A stretch of 64,000 nucleotides of DNA from Oceanispirochaeta sp. M1 (lineage in GTDB: Bacteria; Spirochaetota; Spirochaetia; DSM-2461). Below are positions 24,701 to 33,561 of the stretch, piece after piece. A program made the translations under genes and the position numbers. The notes below the pieces were generated by a model. It was given only the letters and a program-made list of their open reading frames with translations. It had not been told where the DNA came from and ran no database searches. How positions within the stretch are numbered: position 1 is the stretch's first letter; each line of letters opens with the position of its first letter. Location of the stretch: positions 62,001 to 126,000 of the forward strand of contig NZ_QQPQ01000006.1 in the NCBI RefSeq assembly GCF_003346715.1, given 5' to 3'.

Positions 24701-27621
24701 AATACTATCTCGTATGAACTGGCATCGATCACATAGAAGGGGTGGGTGAGGGCTTCTATTGTATTTTCGAGGTTCTTCATGGCAGAAGAAACTTCCTTTG
24801 TACGCTCTGCTACTCTTTTTTCAAGGTCATCATTTGATTTCTTTAAAGATCTGTTAGCCTTTTCACCTGTTGCTATACTTGTCAGAACAGAGCCTGATGT
24901 TAATAGAATGCTCAGTAAAACCAAAATCATTATCAGGCTCCGAGCGCTTCTGTATTGAGAGAGGGCATCGTCAGCATCAATTTCTGTAGCAATGCCGAAA
25001 TTTAATCTACTGTTCCAGAGCCAGGCACCGTATACATCAACACCTCTATAGTCTGCGTATGGTTTCGTGCTGATACCGGATTTGCCTCTTACAGCCTGTG
25101 AGGCCATATAGGTCAGGGGCATATCTGAACTATGGGGCTCTACATTTTTTGCCGTCAGAATATTGTAGCCGGGATCTCTCACCTGCATATTGAGTATGTT
25201 GTCGACTTCAGCTCCGATCAGCCCGATGTGTTTAAGTTCATGTTCAAATCTGCTTCTGGAAAGGAAATTTCCATAATGGTCAAAGGCATAGGTTTCTCCG
25301 GTTTCACCTATCTGACCCATATTGCAGTATTTTGAAAATTGATTACTCGGATCTTCTCTCTGAGTTAATACTGCAATCACTTGATTCCGTTCTCCGAATA
25401 TAGGTACAGCGTAAAACATACTTGAATAAGCAGTGGGCTGGTCAGCTGATTTGTATACATCGCTTGGAATCGCAGGTATAAAAACAGATTCACCACTAAA
25501 AGCTTTTTCGAGCAGCTCTGGTCTGAAATTCAATATCAGGTTTTTATCCCCGATATTGGTATCACGCCGGGAACTCAGATTGACACCGTCCCTTGAAATA
25601 ATGAAGAATCCCTCTGAGAAGGAAAAAGGGCTGTCATATTTAAAATAATCCCTTATTTCCTTCTGAGTAAGGCTGTTGATCAGTGTCTCTTTGTCTCTGG
25701 GCAATAGAACAAGTTCTTCGGTAAGGGATCTCAGTTTTTGACTCCCCGAAACCATGGTCAGTTGATCCAGGTTTTTATTTATCCATATTTCCAGAGTTTC
25801 ATTGGTTGATGAGAGTACTGTTCTAAGTTCATCCTGAGTCCGTTTTATACTGTTTTTTCTGAACTGCATTATGCCAAAGACAGCCATCAGCAGTAGAAGA
25901 GTTATGCAGATCATCAGAATCATCAGACTGTTCCACTTCATTCTTTTCAGATCAAACTGTTCAGTACCGCTGTTACGTTTCTTTAAAATTTTCTGCAAAA
26001 GAATGAAAGCGAGAATAAAAAAAGCAGCAACAGAAGTGAAAATTAAAAGATATCTAGTCACTGTTTCCGAATTAGATTCTTCCACTTTCGCTATAGTTGC
26101 AATCTCTGCCCGGGAATCAATCCATCTCTCGTTTATTTCGCTGATCTCCTGTTCAGTGATGGAATTCATAGCCTTTATTAGAATCTTCTGTAATATGGGA
26201 TTCTCTTTACTGACCGCAAGATTCAATTTAGGATTTTCAGAACTTCCAAATGTAATTTCACCAGATATTATCAGATGGGTCAGGTAATTTTCACTGATCA
26301 GATAATCAATGACGGCTTCTTCACCTACTGAAGCATCTGCCTTTCCATAGGCCACATCCTTCAGGCTGCCGAGGATATCTTCAGTCATGTGGAGTTTAAT
26401 TTCCGGAAAGTATTTTCTAATCAGTTCCTCATGATAGTAACCTGTGGGAACAGTAACAGTCTTCCCCTTAAGCTCTTCCATACTATTAAAAGGATTATTT
26501 GCATTTGAAACTATTACATTGGGGGTTGTTATATAGTGTTCTGTAAATAGAAAATGCTTCTGTCTCTCTTCCGTGTTAACTATATTGAGCAAGACATCAA
26601 GTTCGCCCGTTTTGGTCATGTCCAAAAACTCATTCCATGCTGGCCCTGAGACATATTCAACCTGAAATCCCGCCTTGGCGGAGAGGATATTCATATAGTC
26701 AATGGAAAAACCTTTGGCAATCCCGTTTTCATTATAATTGAAAGGCGGCCAATTCATTTCATTGCTGGCTGTAATTATCGGGTTTTCAAAGAGATACCGG
26801 GCTTCTTCTGCATTTAATTGTATCTGAGGTGCTTCTTTTTTTTCATATTCCAGCCATTTATTTCTTAATATTCTGTACTGGTCAGAAGGAATTTCTTTCA
26901 TTGCTTTACTGAGTATAGAAAGGAGAACTGTATTCTCTTTTTTTACAGCCATGGTTGCTTCAATTATTCTATTTTCATCAAGTTTGAGGGTTCCACCGGG
27001 TTTCAGATTGGTAACATAGAGATTTTTCATCATAAAATTAATGGTGGGCATCAGATCAAGAAGCAGATCTGCTTCTCCATGAGATACGGCAAGTATGGAA
27101 TCCGTAACACTACCTACACTGAGAACCTTAACTTCCGGATAGGGTTTCAGGAGTTCCTCATAATAGAAACCTTCTGGAATCGCAATTGTCATTCCAAAGA
27201 TATCCTCAACAGAATCAATCATATCTTCGGTTTTTCTTATATAAATTGAGGGAGCAAATTCCATATAGGCATCTGTAAAAGAGAGATATTCGGCACGCTC
27301 ATCGGAGTATGCAATATTCAGCATCACATCCAATTCATCGTTTTTAATCATTTGAAGAAAATCATCCCAGCTGGGACCGGATATATATTTGACTTTAAGA
27401 CCTGCTGTTTTTGCAAGAAGATCCATATATTCTATGGAAAATCCTGTTGGTCTGCCGTTTTCATTAAAATTGAAAGGACCCCAGTCAAGTTCATTGTGAA
27501 CTCGAATCTCAGCATTGTTTTTGATCCACATCTGTTCTTCCTGACTTAGATCAAGAGAGAAAAGAGGAGTGAACAGAACGGTCAATAGAAAGATAAACAA
27601 TGCTCGCCTGAATCCGGCCAT
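21796..27621 (-). CDS. Hybrid sensor histidine kinase with two periplasmic SBP domains, Cache, PAS, two REC and Hpt
   Basis: 1941 residues. Signal peptide (1-22); two tandem SBP_bac_3/PBPb domains (about 30-255 and 275-505), each opening with a similar W-G/P-P-F-N-x-N-E-N-G pattern, likely repeat copies; a helix near 520-545, a second near 560-585; a dCache-like periplasmic domain (about 590-890); a third helix near 900; coiled coil; PAS1 with an unusual Cys/His-rich insert (CHKLSHHSDIPCHSEEHPCP); PAS2; HisKA (phospho-His H1222 in SHEIRTPMNA); HATPase; REC1 (D1512); REC2 (D1655); Hpt (H1802, HSLKG). BvgS-like phosphorelay within one protein. SBP domains suggest amino-acid-like or other small-ligand sensing. 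No separate response regulator is adjacent. Confidence 0.9.
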   Translation of the reverse strand: MAGFRRALFIFLLTVLFTPLFSLDLSQEEQMWIKNNAEIRVHNELDWGPFNFNENGRPTGFSIEYMDLLAKTAGLKVKYISGPSWDDFLQMIKNDELDVMLNIAYSDERAEYLSFTDAYMEFAPSIYIRKTEDMIDSVEDIFGMTIAIPEGFYYEELLKPYPEVKVLSVGSVTDSILAVSHGEADLLLDLMPTINFMMKNLYVTNLKPGGTLKLDENRIIEATMAVKKENTVLLSILSKAMKEIPSDQYRILRNKWLEYEKKEAPQIQLNAEEARYLFENPIITASNEMNWPPFNYNENGIAKGFSIDYMNILSAKAGFQVEYVSGPAWNEFLDMTKTGELDVLLNIVNTEERQKHFLFTEHYITTPNVIVSNANNPFNSMEELKGKTVTVPTGYYHEELIRKYFPEIKLHMTEDILGSLKDVAYGKADASVGEEAVIDYLISENYLTHLIISGEITFGSSENPKLNLAVSKENPILQKILIKAMNSITEQEISEINERWIDSRAEIATIAKVEESNSETVTRYLLIFTSVAAFFILAFILLQKILKKRNSGTEQFDLKRMKWNSLMILMICITLLLLMAVFGIMQFRKNSIKRTQDELRTVLSSTNETLEIWINKNLDQLTMVSGSQKLRSLTEELVLLPRDKETLINSLTQKEIRDYFKYDSPFSFSEGFFIISRDGVNLSSRRDTNIGDKNLILNFRPELLEKAFSGESVFIPAIPSDVYKSADQPTAYSSMFYAVPIFGERNQVIAVLTQREDPSNQFSKYCNMGQIGETGETYAFDHYGNFLSRSRFEHELKHIGLIGAEVDNILNMQVRDPGYNILTAKNVEPHSSDMPLTYMASQAVRGKSGISTKPYADYRGVDVYGAWLWNSRLNFGIATEIDADDALSQYRSARSLIMILVLLSILLTSGSVLTSIATGEKANRSLKKSNDDLEKRVAERTKEVSSAMKNLENTIEALTHPFYVIDASSYEIVLSNSTARNLNQEKVLTFCHKLSHHSDIPCHSEEHPCPLETVSRTNKPCTVEHIHYDAEGEPVYVEVHGYPIFDEEGKLVQMIEYSLDITARKLAEQAIHEKDAQLDMAMKTARMGSWTYIVEEEDFILDNTLMEITGLTGDTFDHKMKSWFSRVHPEDRDRAMEKFSAFLTSGDTFNCGYRLLKGESEIIYLSCMGVSTLDEEGQPERAFGLIWDITKQKEAEQQLALAKEEAEAATKAKSDFLANMSHEIRTPMNAIIGLSHLIQKTEMNRKQKDYIRKIHGSAHNLLGIINDILDFSKIEAGKLAMEDISFNIHEVFDNLASMISTKASDKNLELVFKIGTDIPPYMIGDPLRLGQILLNLTNNSIKFTEKGEIAVTAELVTLENKEATIEFRVRDSGIGLSDEQQKKLFQAFSQADSSTTRKYGGTGLGLSISKRLTEMMGGEIGVDSVYGEGATFHFTAVFIAQDKKKKEIIPPAIQDLKVLIVDDNPTSREVLTDYLGDFSFDSTAAEDGMKAIELVKEKKESGKKGFDLILMDYSMPEMNGFKTANKINEVLDEKERPKYILVTAFGRDEVLSTAEKSDFSGFILKPVNQSLLLNTIMQAFGHISADSDIRKRVKMPPGFDKIRGASILLVEDNEINQEVASELLSGEGFYVDIAENGRVAIEKLEQKSYDIVLMDLQMPVLDGYKTTEELRSRDEFKDIAIVAMTADAMTGVKESVLESGMNDYVTKPIEPKELWKTLIKWISPGDRQLPEDYGIQDEPAEKSDSISIEGVDSHKGLERLAGNKKLYAKLLKDMSADFKSFKEDIQELISAGDNEAALRHSHSLKGVSANLGAEEIREAAAALEAALKEEKPAEEFIIKVHETLIRTLGNIDGYLSTEKSEKEDGENSAVKIDRDAVIKKIAEAAASLAVRKPRPAVKILDDLLDSEIDEDLKNKLEDASALLGKYKMKDAAALLKGMVEG

Positions 27622-27683
27622 GAAGGAATTCCTTTTGAGAAATTAAGGTTATATTACTATTCTATTTCAACGCAGTTGCTAAA

Positions 27684-28406
27684 TCAATCATTATAACTGC
27701 CGTAAGTGCTGTAGGAATCTGTCTTTTCAATCATTATGAGTGCAGTCTCTAAATCTCTTTCAGACAGGGCTTTAATGAGTTCGTTATGATATCCTACAAC
27801 CTGATTTTTAATTTTTTCTGAGGCATAAAAACGGGTCAGTAGATCCATGTGTGCGGGTTTAAGGGTGTTTACCAGAAGGGCAAAGAGAGTGTTGGTACTT
27901 AAAAGTCCCAATCCCAGATGAAATTGGAAATCAAGTTCTGCCAGGTCTTCTGCTTTTTCGGCTTTAAGCATCTGTTTATTAATTTCCTTCAGATACTTCA
28001 GTCCCTTATTATCACTCTCTTTATTCTTGTTCTCACAGATTCGGATGACAATCCCTTTTTCCATATAGATCCGGAAATTCTCCAGGTCCTTGGCAAGGTT
28101 GGGACTCAGTTTATGGTCACTGTTATTGATAAGGGAGAGAAGCAGGTCCAGTGTGGCTTCCTTTCGGTAGTCATTCACAACAATACCATGCCTTGGTCTG
28201 AGTGTTACAAGACCTCTGTTCTCAAGAATCAGAATCCCTTCATGGATAACCGGCCGGGATATTCCGAATTCTTTTGCCATCTCTCTTTCGGGGGGGAGTT
28301 TTTCACCTGCCTTGAGCTTTCCCTGAAGGATGAGATCTTCCATATGGTATACGAATTCTTCCTTCAGACTGACTGGTTTCAGGGGTTTAAACAGAGATTT
28401 ATCCAT
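27684..28406 (-). CDS. GntR family regulator, FadR/FCD subgroup
   Basis: 240 residues. The N-terminal winged helix shows LQGKLKAGEKLPPEREMAKE, FGISRPVIHEGILILENRG and the LVTLRPRHGI wing, the standard GntR signature. The C-terminal half is all-helical with the FCD-like pattern (LAELDFQFHLGLGLLSTN, YHNELIKALSERDLETALIM), which binds a metal and a small acid in many members. It faces the BON-GlpA operon across a 121-base gap holding a perfect FadR-type operator, so it almost certainly controls that operon. Its ligand is unknown; a metabolite of the operon is likely. Confidence 0.9.
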   Translation of the reverse strand: MDKSLFKPLKPVSLKEEFVYHMEDLILQGKLKAGEKLPPEREMAKEFGISRPVIHEGILILENRGLVTLRPRHGIVVNDYRKEATLDLLLSLINNSDHKLSPNLAKDLENFRIYMEKGIVIRICENKNKESDNKGLKYLKEINKQMLKAEKAEDLAELDFQFHLGLGLLSTNTLFALLVNTLKPAHMDLLTRFYASEKIKNQVVGYHNELIKALSERDLETALIMIEKTDSYSTYGSYND

Positions 28407-28455
28407 GGAACGATTGTAAGGAATGGTGTGGGACTTGTCAATTTTGAAATAAAAG

Positions 28456-28502
28456 ATGACAGATGGATTTTTCTATTGTATCATTTGGTGGTAATACCAC
28501 CA
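28456..28502 (+). promoter_or_regulatory. Promoter and 17-bp GntR operator of the GlpA-like operon
   Basis: ATGACA (28456-28461) and TATCAT (28479-28484) form a promoter with a 17-base spacer. Immediately downstream, over the expected start point, lies the perfect 17-bp palindrome TGGTGGTAATACCACCA (28486-28502). Its centre TGGTAATACCA fits the TNGTNNNACNA consensus of FadR-subfamily GntR regulators. Binding here would block transcription. The divergent neighbour encodes just such a regulator. Confidence 0.7.
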
Positions 28503-28527
28503 GCCTTAATCAGGGAGAGGTACATAT

Positions 28528-30282
28528 TTGATAAAGAATGCTGAGAAGCAACTGAATAAAATCAGGAAAAAGCTGAGCAGGAAGGGTCTCGATGCTGTCA
28601 AAGTCAGTATGTTTAGAGAGTCAGTACAGCTTAAAGGTTCTGTTGACTCCTGGGAGCAAAAGGTTCAGGCAGGGCAGAGTTCCGCTGGACATGGGTTTAA
28701 GGGTGTCCTCAATGACATTCTTGTCAGTGGTTGTGATGAACCGGGTATGAGTCAGCCCCAGCTCGAAGATGATCTGCTTGAAGGACGTTCTTTTGATGTT
28801 GTGATTGTCGGGGGCGGAGTGATCGGCTGTGCCATAGCAAGGGAGCTCTGCCGGCTGGAGCTGACGGTAGCTGTTCTTGAAAAAGAGGCGGATCTTGCGA
28901 TGCAGGCTTCAGGTAGGAATGACGGAATGATTCACCCCGGTTTTGCTGCAAAGCCGGGATCATTGAAGTCTCATTACAATACCAGGGGTAACCGCTTATA
29001 TACGAATCTGGCCGAGGAACTTGGTTTTAACTTCACCAGGCCGGGGACAATTATTCTATTCAAAGACTGGTGGATGAGGTTTTTACTGCCACCTATCTTT
29101 AAAAAAAGATGCAGGGATAACGGTGTTGATGGTGATTACAGGACCCTCTCTCAGAAAGAAGTTAAAAAGCATGAACCCAATGTCACAAAAAGGCAGAAAG
29201 GGGGCTTTCTCCTCCCTTCAACAGGTATAGTTTCTCCCTTTCAGGTGACTATTGCTCTGGCTGAAAATGCTGTTGCAAACGGTGCCGAGGTTTTTCTTAA
29301 TACCCTGGTATGTTCTGTATTTCTTGATGAAGGACGAGTAAGTTCGATCGAAACAAACCGGGGCCGTCTAAGGGCGGGAGTGCTCATTAATGCAGCCGGA
29401 GTCTGGTCTGATAAACTGGCGGAGATGGCGGATGACCGATTTTTCTCCATTCACGGTAGAAAGGGAACTGATGCTATCCTGGACCGGAACAGTGAAGGTG
29501 AACAGAATCATATTCTCGGAATGCCTTCATTCAGCTCAAATAAGAAGAATCACTCTAAAGGGGGAGGATTGGTACTCTGTGTGGAGGGAAATATCCTTCT
29601 TGGGCCCACTGCCGAAGAGGTTTCGGACCGCGAGGATTATTCCACTGATTCTGAGATGTTTACCACGCTGCTGGAACAGCTGGAAATGAATACAAAACTA
29701 AGCCCCTCCATGATAATAAACTATTATTCTGGAGTCAGAGCCGCCAGTTGGGAGGAAGATTTTATTGTTGAACCTTCTGACAAGGTGGCAAATCTTGTTC
29801 ATGCCGCTGCAATACAATCTCCGGGATTTGCTTCTGCCCCCGCAATAGCAGTGGATGTTGCTTCAATGGCCGTCGATATCCTTAGAACATCTGGTGTGGA
29901 TATTGTTCCCCGGGATGATTTCAATCCTGTGCACCATGGCATACCTCAGGTGAAAAATATGAATGCTGCTGACAGGGATACCCTTATAAAGAGAGATCCG
30001 GCATACGGTGAGATTCTCTGCCGCTGTGAAGAAGTCTCCCGTGGAGAGATCAGAGATGCTCTGCACTCGGCTGTGCCGGCTGCAACAGTGGATGGTATTA
30101 AACGAAGAGTGAGAGCCGGAGCCGGTCGCTGTCACGGTGGATTCTGTCTACCGAAAGTCATATTGACAATGGCCCGGGAGATGAATGTCCCCATAATTGA
30201 TATTACCAGGAAGGGTTCGGGATCGAATATTCTTGTGGCTGAGACAAAGATCTCCGCCCTGGAGGTTTCAGATGCTTCTTAG
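28528..30282 (+). CDS. GlpA-like FAD oxidoreductase with N-terminal BON-like domain and C-terminal BFD [2Fe-2S] domain
   Basis: 584 residues from a TTG with GGGAGAGG upstream. Residues 1-70 resemble a BON domain (VQLKGSVDSWEQKVQAGQSS, then GFKGVLNDILV), rare in front of a GlpA-type enzyme. The FAD site is FDVVIVGGGVIGCAIARELC (about 88-107). The body matches GlpA/DAO-type glycerol-3-phosphate dehydrogenase. Near the C-terminus a bacterioferredoxin-like domain carries four Cys (C-R-C ... C-H-G-G-F-C) for a [2Fe-2S] cluster. GlpA with GlpB oxidises glycerol-3-phosphate, or a similar polyol phosphate, anaerobically. Its stop overlaps the GlpB-like start by 11 bases. Confidence 0.85.
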   Translation: MIKNAEKQLNKIRKKLSRKGLDAVKVSMFRESVQLKGSVDSWEQKVQAGQSSAGHGFKGVLNDILVSGCDEPGMSQPQLEDDLLEGRSFDVVIVGGGVIGCAIARELCRLELTVAVLEKEADLAMQASGRNDGMIHPGFAAKPGSLKSHYNTRGNRLYTNLAEELGFNFTRPGTIILFKDWWMRFLLPPIFKKRCRDNGVDGDYRTLSQKEVKKHEPNVTKRQKGGFLLPSTGIVSPFQVTIALAENAVANGAEVFLNTLVCSVFLDEGRVSSIETNRGRLRAGVLINAAGVWSDKLAEMADDRFFSIHGRKGTDAILDRNSEGEQNHILGMPSFSSNKKNHSKGGGLVLCVEGNILLGPTAEEVSDREDYSTDSEMFTTLLEQLEMNTKLSPSMIINYYSGVRAASWEEDFIVEPSDKVANLVHAAAIQSPGFASAPAIAVDVASMAVDILRTSGVDIVPRDDFNPVHHGIPQVKNMNAADRDTLIKRDPAYGEILCRCEEVSRGEIRDALHSAVPAATVDGIKRRVRAGAGRCHGGFCLPKVILTMAREMNVPIIDITRKGSGSNILVAETKISALEVSDAS

Positions 30283-31534
30283 ATATGATGTTGTTATTAT
30301 AGGTTCAGGTCCTGCAGGTATGGCTGCCGCAGTGTCTGCATCTGACAAGGGAGTGTCTGTCTGTCTGGTAGAGAGAGAAGAGCGGATGGGGGGGATTCTC
30401 AAGCAGTGTATCCATGACGGATTCGGGTTGATTCGCTTTAAAGAGAAGCTGACAGGACCGGAATATGCCTGGCGTTATGAACAGATGGTCCGGGAAAATC
30501 CTATTGATTTTTTAAGCAGCACTTTTCTTACACAAATCAAAAAAGAAGAAGATGTATTTGCTCTATCATTTATCAACCCGGAAAAGGGTGTGTTCCGGAT
30601 GGAAGCTGATACTCTTATCATGGCAATGGGTTGCAGGGAAAGGACAGACCGTCAGATTTTCCTTCATGGAGAGAGACCTGCAGGTATTTTTACCGCAGGA
30701 CAGGCTCAGGATCTTATCAATCTTAAAGGATTTTTGCCCGGGAAAAAATGTTTGATTCTTGGCAGTGGTGACATTGGTCTTATTATGGCAAGACGCCTGA
30801 CCCTTGAAGGTGCTGAAGTGCAGGGTGTCTATGAAATCGGATCAGAACCTTCAGGGCTCACCCGGAATATTGTGCAGTGTCTGGAAGACTATGATATTCC
30901 CCTCCATCTGAATATGTCAGTCAGAGAAATTCACGGTAGAAAAAGAGTGGAATCTGTGTCTCTCTGTGAGGTGGATAGTAATAAGAAATTTATCGAAAAC
31001 ACCACTGCGAAGATCAGCTGCGACTGTTTAATCCTCAGTGTCGGACTGATACCTGAAAACGATATTCTGGCTCCTCTGGGTATAAAAATGGACCTGGTAA
31101 CAGGCGGACCTGTTGTGGATCAGAATCTTGAAACTTCTTTTCCCGGAATCTTCTCCTGTGGTAATGCTCTTCTTGTGAGTGATCTTGTGGATTATGTTTC
31201 TGAGAGCGGTCATATTGCAGGTGAGAGTGCAGCAGGACGATGCAAAAATCATAGCATAGCGAAAAAAATCAGTTTGGAGTCTGCCGGCAATATTCACAGT
31301 GTTGTTCCTCAGACTTTTACTGCTGATGCCGGGTTAGTTACACTCTATCTCAGGCCTTCTAAAGCAATGGATAAGGCTGAGCTCCATTTGATACAGGGTG
31401 AACATATTATCCTCAATAAAAAAATGAACTGGTTGAAGCCCTCTGAGATGCACCGGGAGGAAGTTGATTTATCAGGAATAGATCCCGCAGGACCAGCTCT
31501 GGAATTGAGTTTAATACAGGGAGCAGCTAAATGA
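30272..31534 (+). CDS. GlpB-like NAD(P)/FAD-dependent oxidoreductase
   Basis: 420 residues from the ATG at 30272, chosen because GGAGG lies 6 bases upstream and MLLRYDVVIIGSGPAG puts the FAD motif at the expected N-terminal position. A second nucleotide-binding loop reads KKCLILGSGDIGLIMARRL. The family includes GlpB-type and HcnB/sarcosine-oxidase-like subunits that pass electrons with a GlpA partner. C-terminal GIFSCGNALLVSDLVDYVSE shows the usual FAD-contact region. The stop overlaps the DUF1667 start by 4 bases. Confidence 0.85.
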   Translation: MLLRYDVVIIGSGPAGMAAAVSASDKGVSVCLVEREERMGGILKQCIHDGFGLIRFKEKLTGPEYAWRYEQMVRENPIDFLSSTFLTQIKKEEDVFALSFINPEKGVFRMEADTLIMAMGCRERTDRQIFLHGERPAGIFTAGQAQDLINLKGFLPGKKCLILGSGDIGLIMARRLTLEGAEVQGVYEIGSEPSGLTRNIVQCLEDYDIPLHLNMSVREIHGRKRVESVSLCEVDSNKKFIENTTAKISCDCLILSVGLIPENDILAPLGIKMDLVTGGPVVDQNLETSFPGIFSCGNALLVSDLVDYVSESGHIAGESAAGRCKNHSIAKKISLESAGNIHSVVPQTFTADAGLVTLYLRPSKAMDKAELHLIQGEHIILNKKMNWLKPSEMHREEVDLSGIDPAGPALELSLIQGAAK

Positions 31535-31929
31535 AAAGAACAATGACCTGCATCGCCTGTCCACGGGGATGTCTATTGAATATCAGTGAAACAGACGGAA
31601 ATATCACTGTCACAGAGAATCAATGCAGCCGGGGAGTAGACTATGCTCTACAGGAGCTCAAAGAGTCACTGCGGATGCTCACCACAACTGTCAGAACTTC
31701 AGGTACTGATTATCCCAGGTTAGCGGTTAGACTGTCCCGGGATGTTCCCCTCAGACTTTTTCCTGATTATATGAAAGTTATATCGAGGATTATTCATAAG
31801 GGCAGTTGTATTCCTGGAGATATTCTGGCAGAGAATCTTCTTGATTCGGGAATCGATCTAATATCAACAGGCGCTGTCAATAGTGAAGTAGCTAAATCAA
31901 ATGATGTTGATTCTGAAAAAAAGGTATAG
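31531..31929 (+). CDS. DUF1667 family protein
   Basis: 132 residues. The N-terminus is MTCIACPRGCLLNISE, with the CxxCxxxC pattern of DUF1667; a fourth Cys lies near 31 (NQCSRGVDYALQEL). Then comes the conserved LTTTVRTSGTDYPRLAVRLS. These proteins regularly follow GlpA- and GlpB-like genes in anaerobes and are thought to be a third subunit or maturation factor, possibly binding an iron-sulfur cluster. That is context-based. The final part (from about residue 100) is unassigned. ATGA overlap with the GlpB-like gene indicates coupling. Confidence 0.85.
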   Translation: MKRTMTCIACPRGCLLNISETDGNITVTENQCSRGVDYALQELKESLRMLTTTVRTSGTDYPRLAVRLSRDVPLRLFPDYMKVISRIIHKGSCIPGDILAENLLDSGIDLISTGAVNSEVAKSNDVDSEKKV

Positions 31930-31941
31930 GAGTAATGAAAC

Positions 31942-33489
31942 ATGAAGAATAAAATTCTTGCTGTAGATTGTGGTACACAGAGCCTCAGAACCCTGATATT
32001 TGATACCGCAGGAGTTATCCTGGATAAAGAGAAGATTGAGTATGCTCCCTACCAGTCAGATAAACCCGGGTGGGCTGAACAGAACCCCGAGATGTTCTGG
32101 GAATCCCTTGTGCTGGGCTGTCAGACAATGAAACAGAGAAACCCGGATCTCTTTGATGAGATCGGCGGTGTGGGTGTGACCACCCAGCGGGATACAATGG
32201 TTTGTCTTGGGAAAGATGGCAACTCACTGCGTCCCGCCATTACATGGCTTGATACACGCAAAGCTGACAGCGTCTATACCCCCGGACCCATTATGAAGAT
32301 TCTCTATAAAATTGTTAAGAAAGACAAGGTCATTAAAAAAACCATGCGTGATGGTAAGAGCAACTGGATAAAACAGAATGAGCCTGATATCTGGAAACGC
32401 ACATGGAAATATGTACAGGTTTCGGGCTATCTGAATTATAAACTCTGCGGTGAAGCCGTAGATTCTGTTGCTTCCATGGTAGGCCATGTCCCCATGGAAT
32501 TTAAAAAAAGACGCTGGTCAGGGAAATCTTCTTTGAAGAGTAAAATATTCCCGATTGATGATGACAAGAAATACAGGCTGGTTGAACCCGGTACCATTGT
32601 GGGACATATAAACAGAACATCCTCCCTGGAAACAGGTCTGCCCGAGGGGATCCCCCTTGTGGCCTGCGGCAGTGACAAGAGCTGTGAAACCCTGGGGATG
32701 GGATGTCTTGATCCTTCCCTTGCATCTCTCAGTTTCGGTACCACAGCAACAGTGGAGGTCAACACAAAGAAGTATTTTGAACCACTCCCTTTTCTGCCGG
32801 CCTATTGTTCGGCATACCCCGGAGCCTGGGTTCCAGAAGTGGAGATATTCAGAGGCTACTGGATGATCAGCTGGTTCAGAGATGAACTTGGCCAGAAAGA
32901 GACAGAAGAAGCAGTCAGGCAGGGTGTTCTTCCCGAGGAGCTGCTTGATAAACTCCTGGATGCAGATCCTCCCGGATGCCGGGGACTGATGGTTCAGCCT
33001 TACTGGGGGCCCAGCCTGAAAGATCCCCTTGCCAAGGGGTCTATGATCGGCTTTGGAGATGTGCATACACGAAGTTCCATCTATAGAGCTACCGTTGAGG
33101 GACTGGGATATGCACTTCGTGACGGACTTGAGACCCTGGAGAAAAGAGGGCATTTCCGATGTAAGAAAGTAGCTGTTTCCGGTGGGGCGAGTAAGAGTGA
33201 TCTTATCTGTCAGATCTCGGCAGATATTTTCAACAGGCCTCTGCTGCGGGGAAGAACTTATGAGACATCAGGTCTTGGTGCAGCCATTCTCGTTGCAAGC
33301 GCTCTGGAGCTCCATAGCTCCGTAGATGAAGCGGTCAAAAATATGGTGGTTTATGAGAAGTGTTTTGTCCCCAGAGCAGAGAATGCAGAGCTCTATACCC
33401 GGCTCTATAAAGTATACAGAAAGATATATCCCAGGCTGCAGAATCTGTATCTTGATATTCAGAAAATAACTGCTTATCCGGATCTGTGA
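31942..33489 (+). CDS. FGGY family carbohydrate kinase
   Basis: 515 residues. The ATP-binding phosphate loop reads ILAVDCGTQSLRTLIFD (about 5-21); GVTTQRDTMVCL, AITWLDTRKAD, SFGTTATVEV, and KVAVSGGASKSDLICQISAD near 405 are FGGY landmarks. It is not a typical glycerol kinase (GlpK starts D-Q-G-T-T-S-S-R) and the substrate-binding loop with W-L-D-T-R is nearer YgcE/xylulokinase-like members. Position after GlpAB-DUF1667 suggests it makes the sugar or polyol phosphate that GlpAB oxidises. The substrate is unknown. Confidence 0.85.
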   Translation: MKNKILAVDCGTQSLRTLIFDTAGVILDKEKIEYAPYQSDKPGWAEQNPEMFWESLVLGCQTMKQRNPDLFDEIGGVGVTTQRDTMVCLGKDGNSLRPAITWLDTRKADSVYTPGPIMKILYKIVKKDKVIKKTMRDGKSNWIKQNEPDIWKRTWKYVQVSGYLNYKLCGEAVDSVASMVGHVPMEFKKRRWSGKSSLKSKIFPIDDDKKYRLVEPGTIVGHINRTSSLETGLPEGIPLVACGSDKSCETLGMGCLDPSLASLSFGTTATVEVNTKKYFEPLPFLPAYCSAYPGAWVPEVEIFRGYWMISWFRDELGQKETEEAVRQGVLPEELLDKLLDADPPGCRGLMVQPYWGPSLKDPLAKGSMIGFGDVHTRSSIYRATVEGLGYALRDGLETLEKRGHFRCKKVAVSGGASKSDLICQISADIFNRPLLRGRTYETSGLGAAILVASALELHSSVDEAVKNMVVYEKCFVPRAENAELYTRLYKVYRKIYPRLQNLYLDIQKITAYPDL

Positions 33490-33561
33490 TTCAACGATTC
33501 AATCACAGCCATCAGCCAGACATAAGAACAAGACAGCAATGCAGATTAAGAGGAGAGAATA

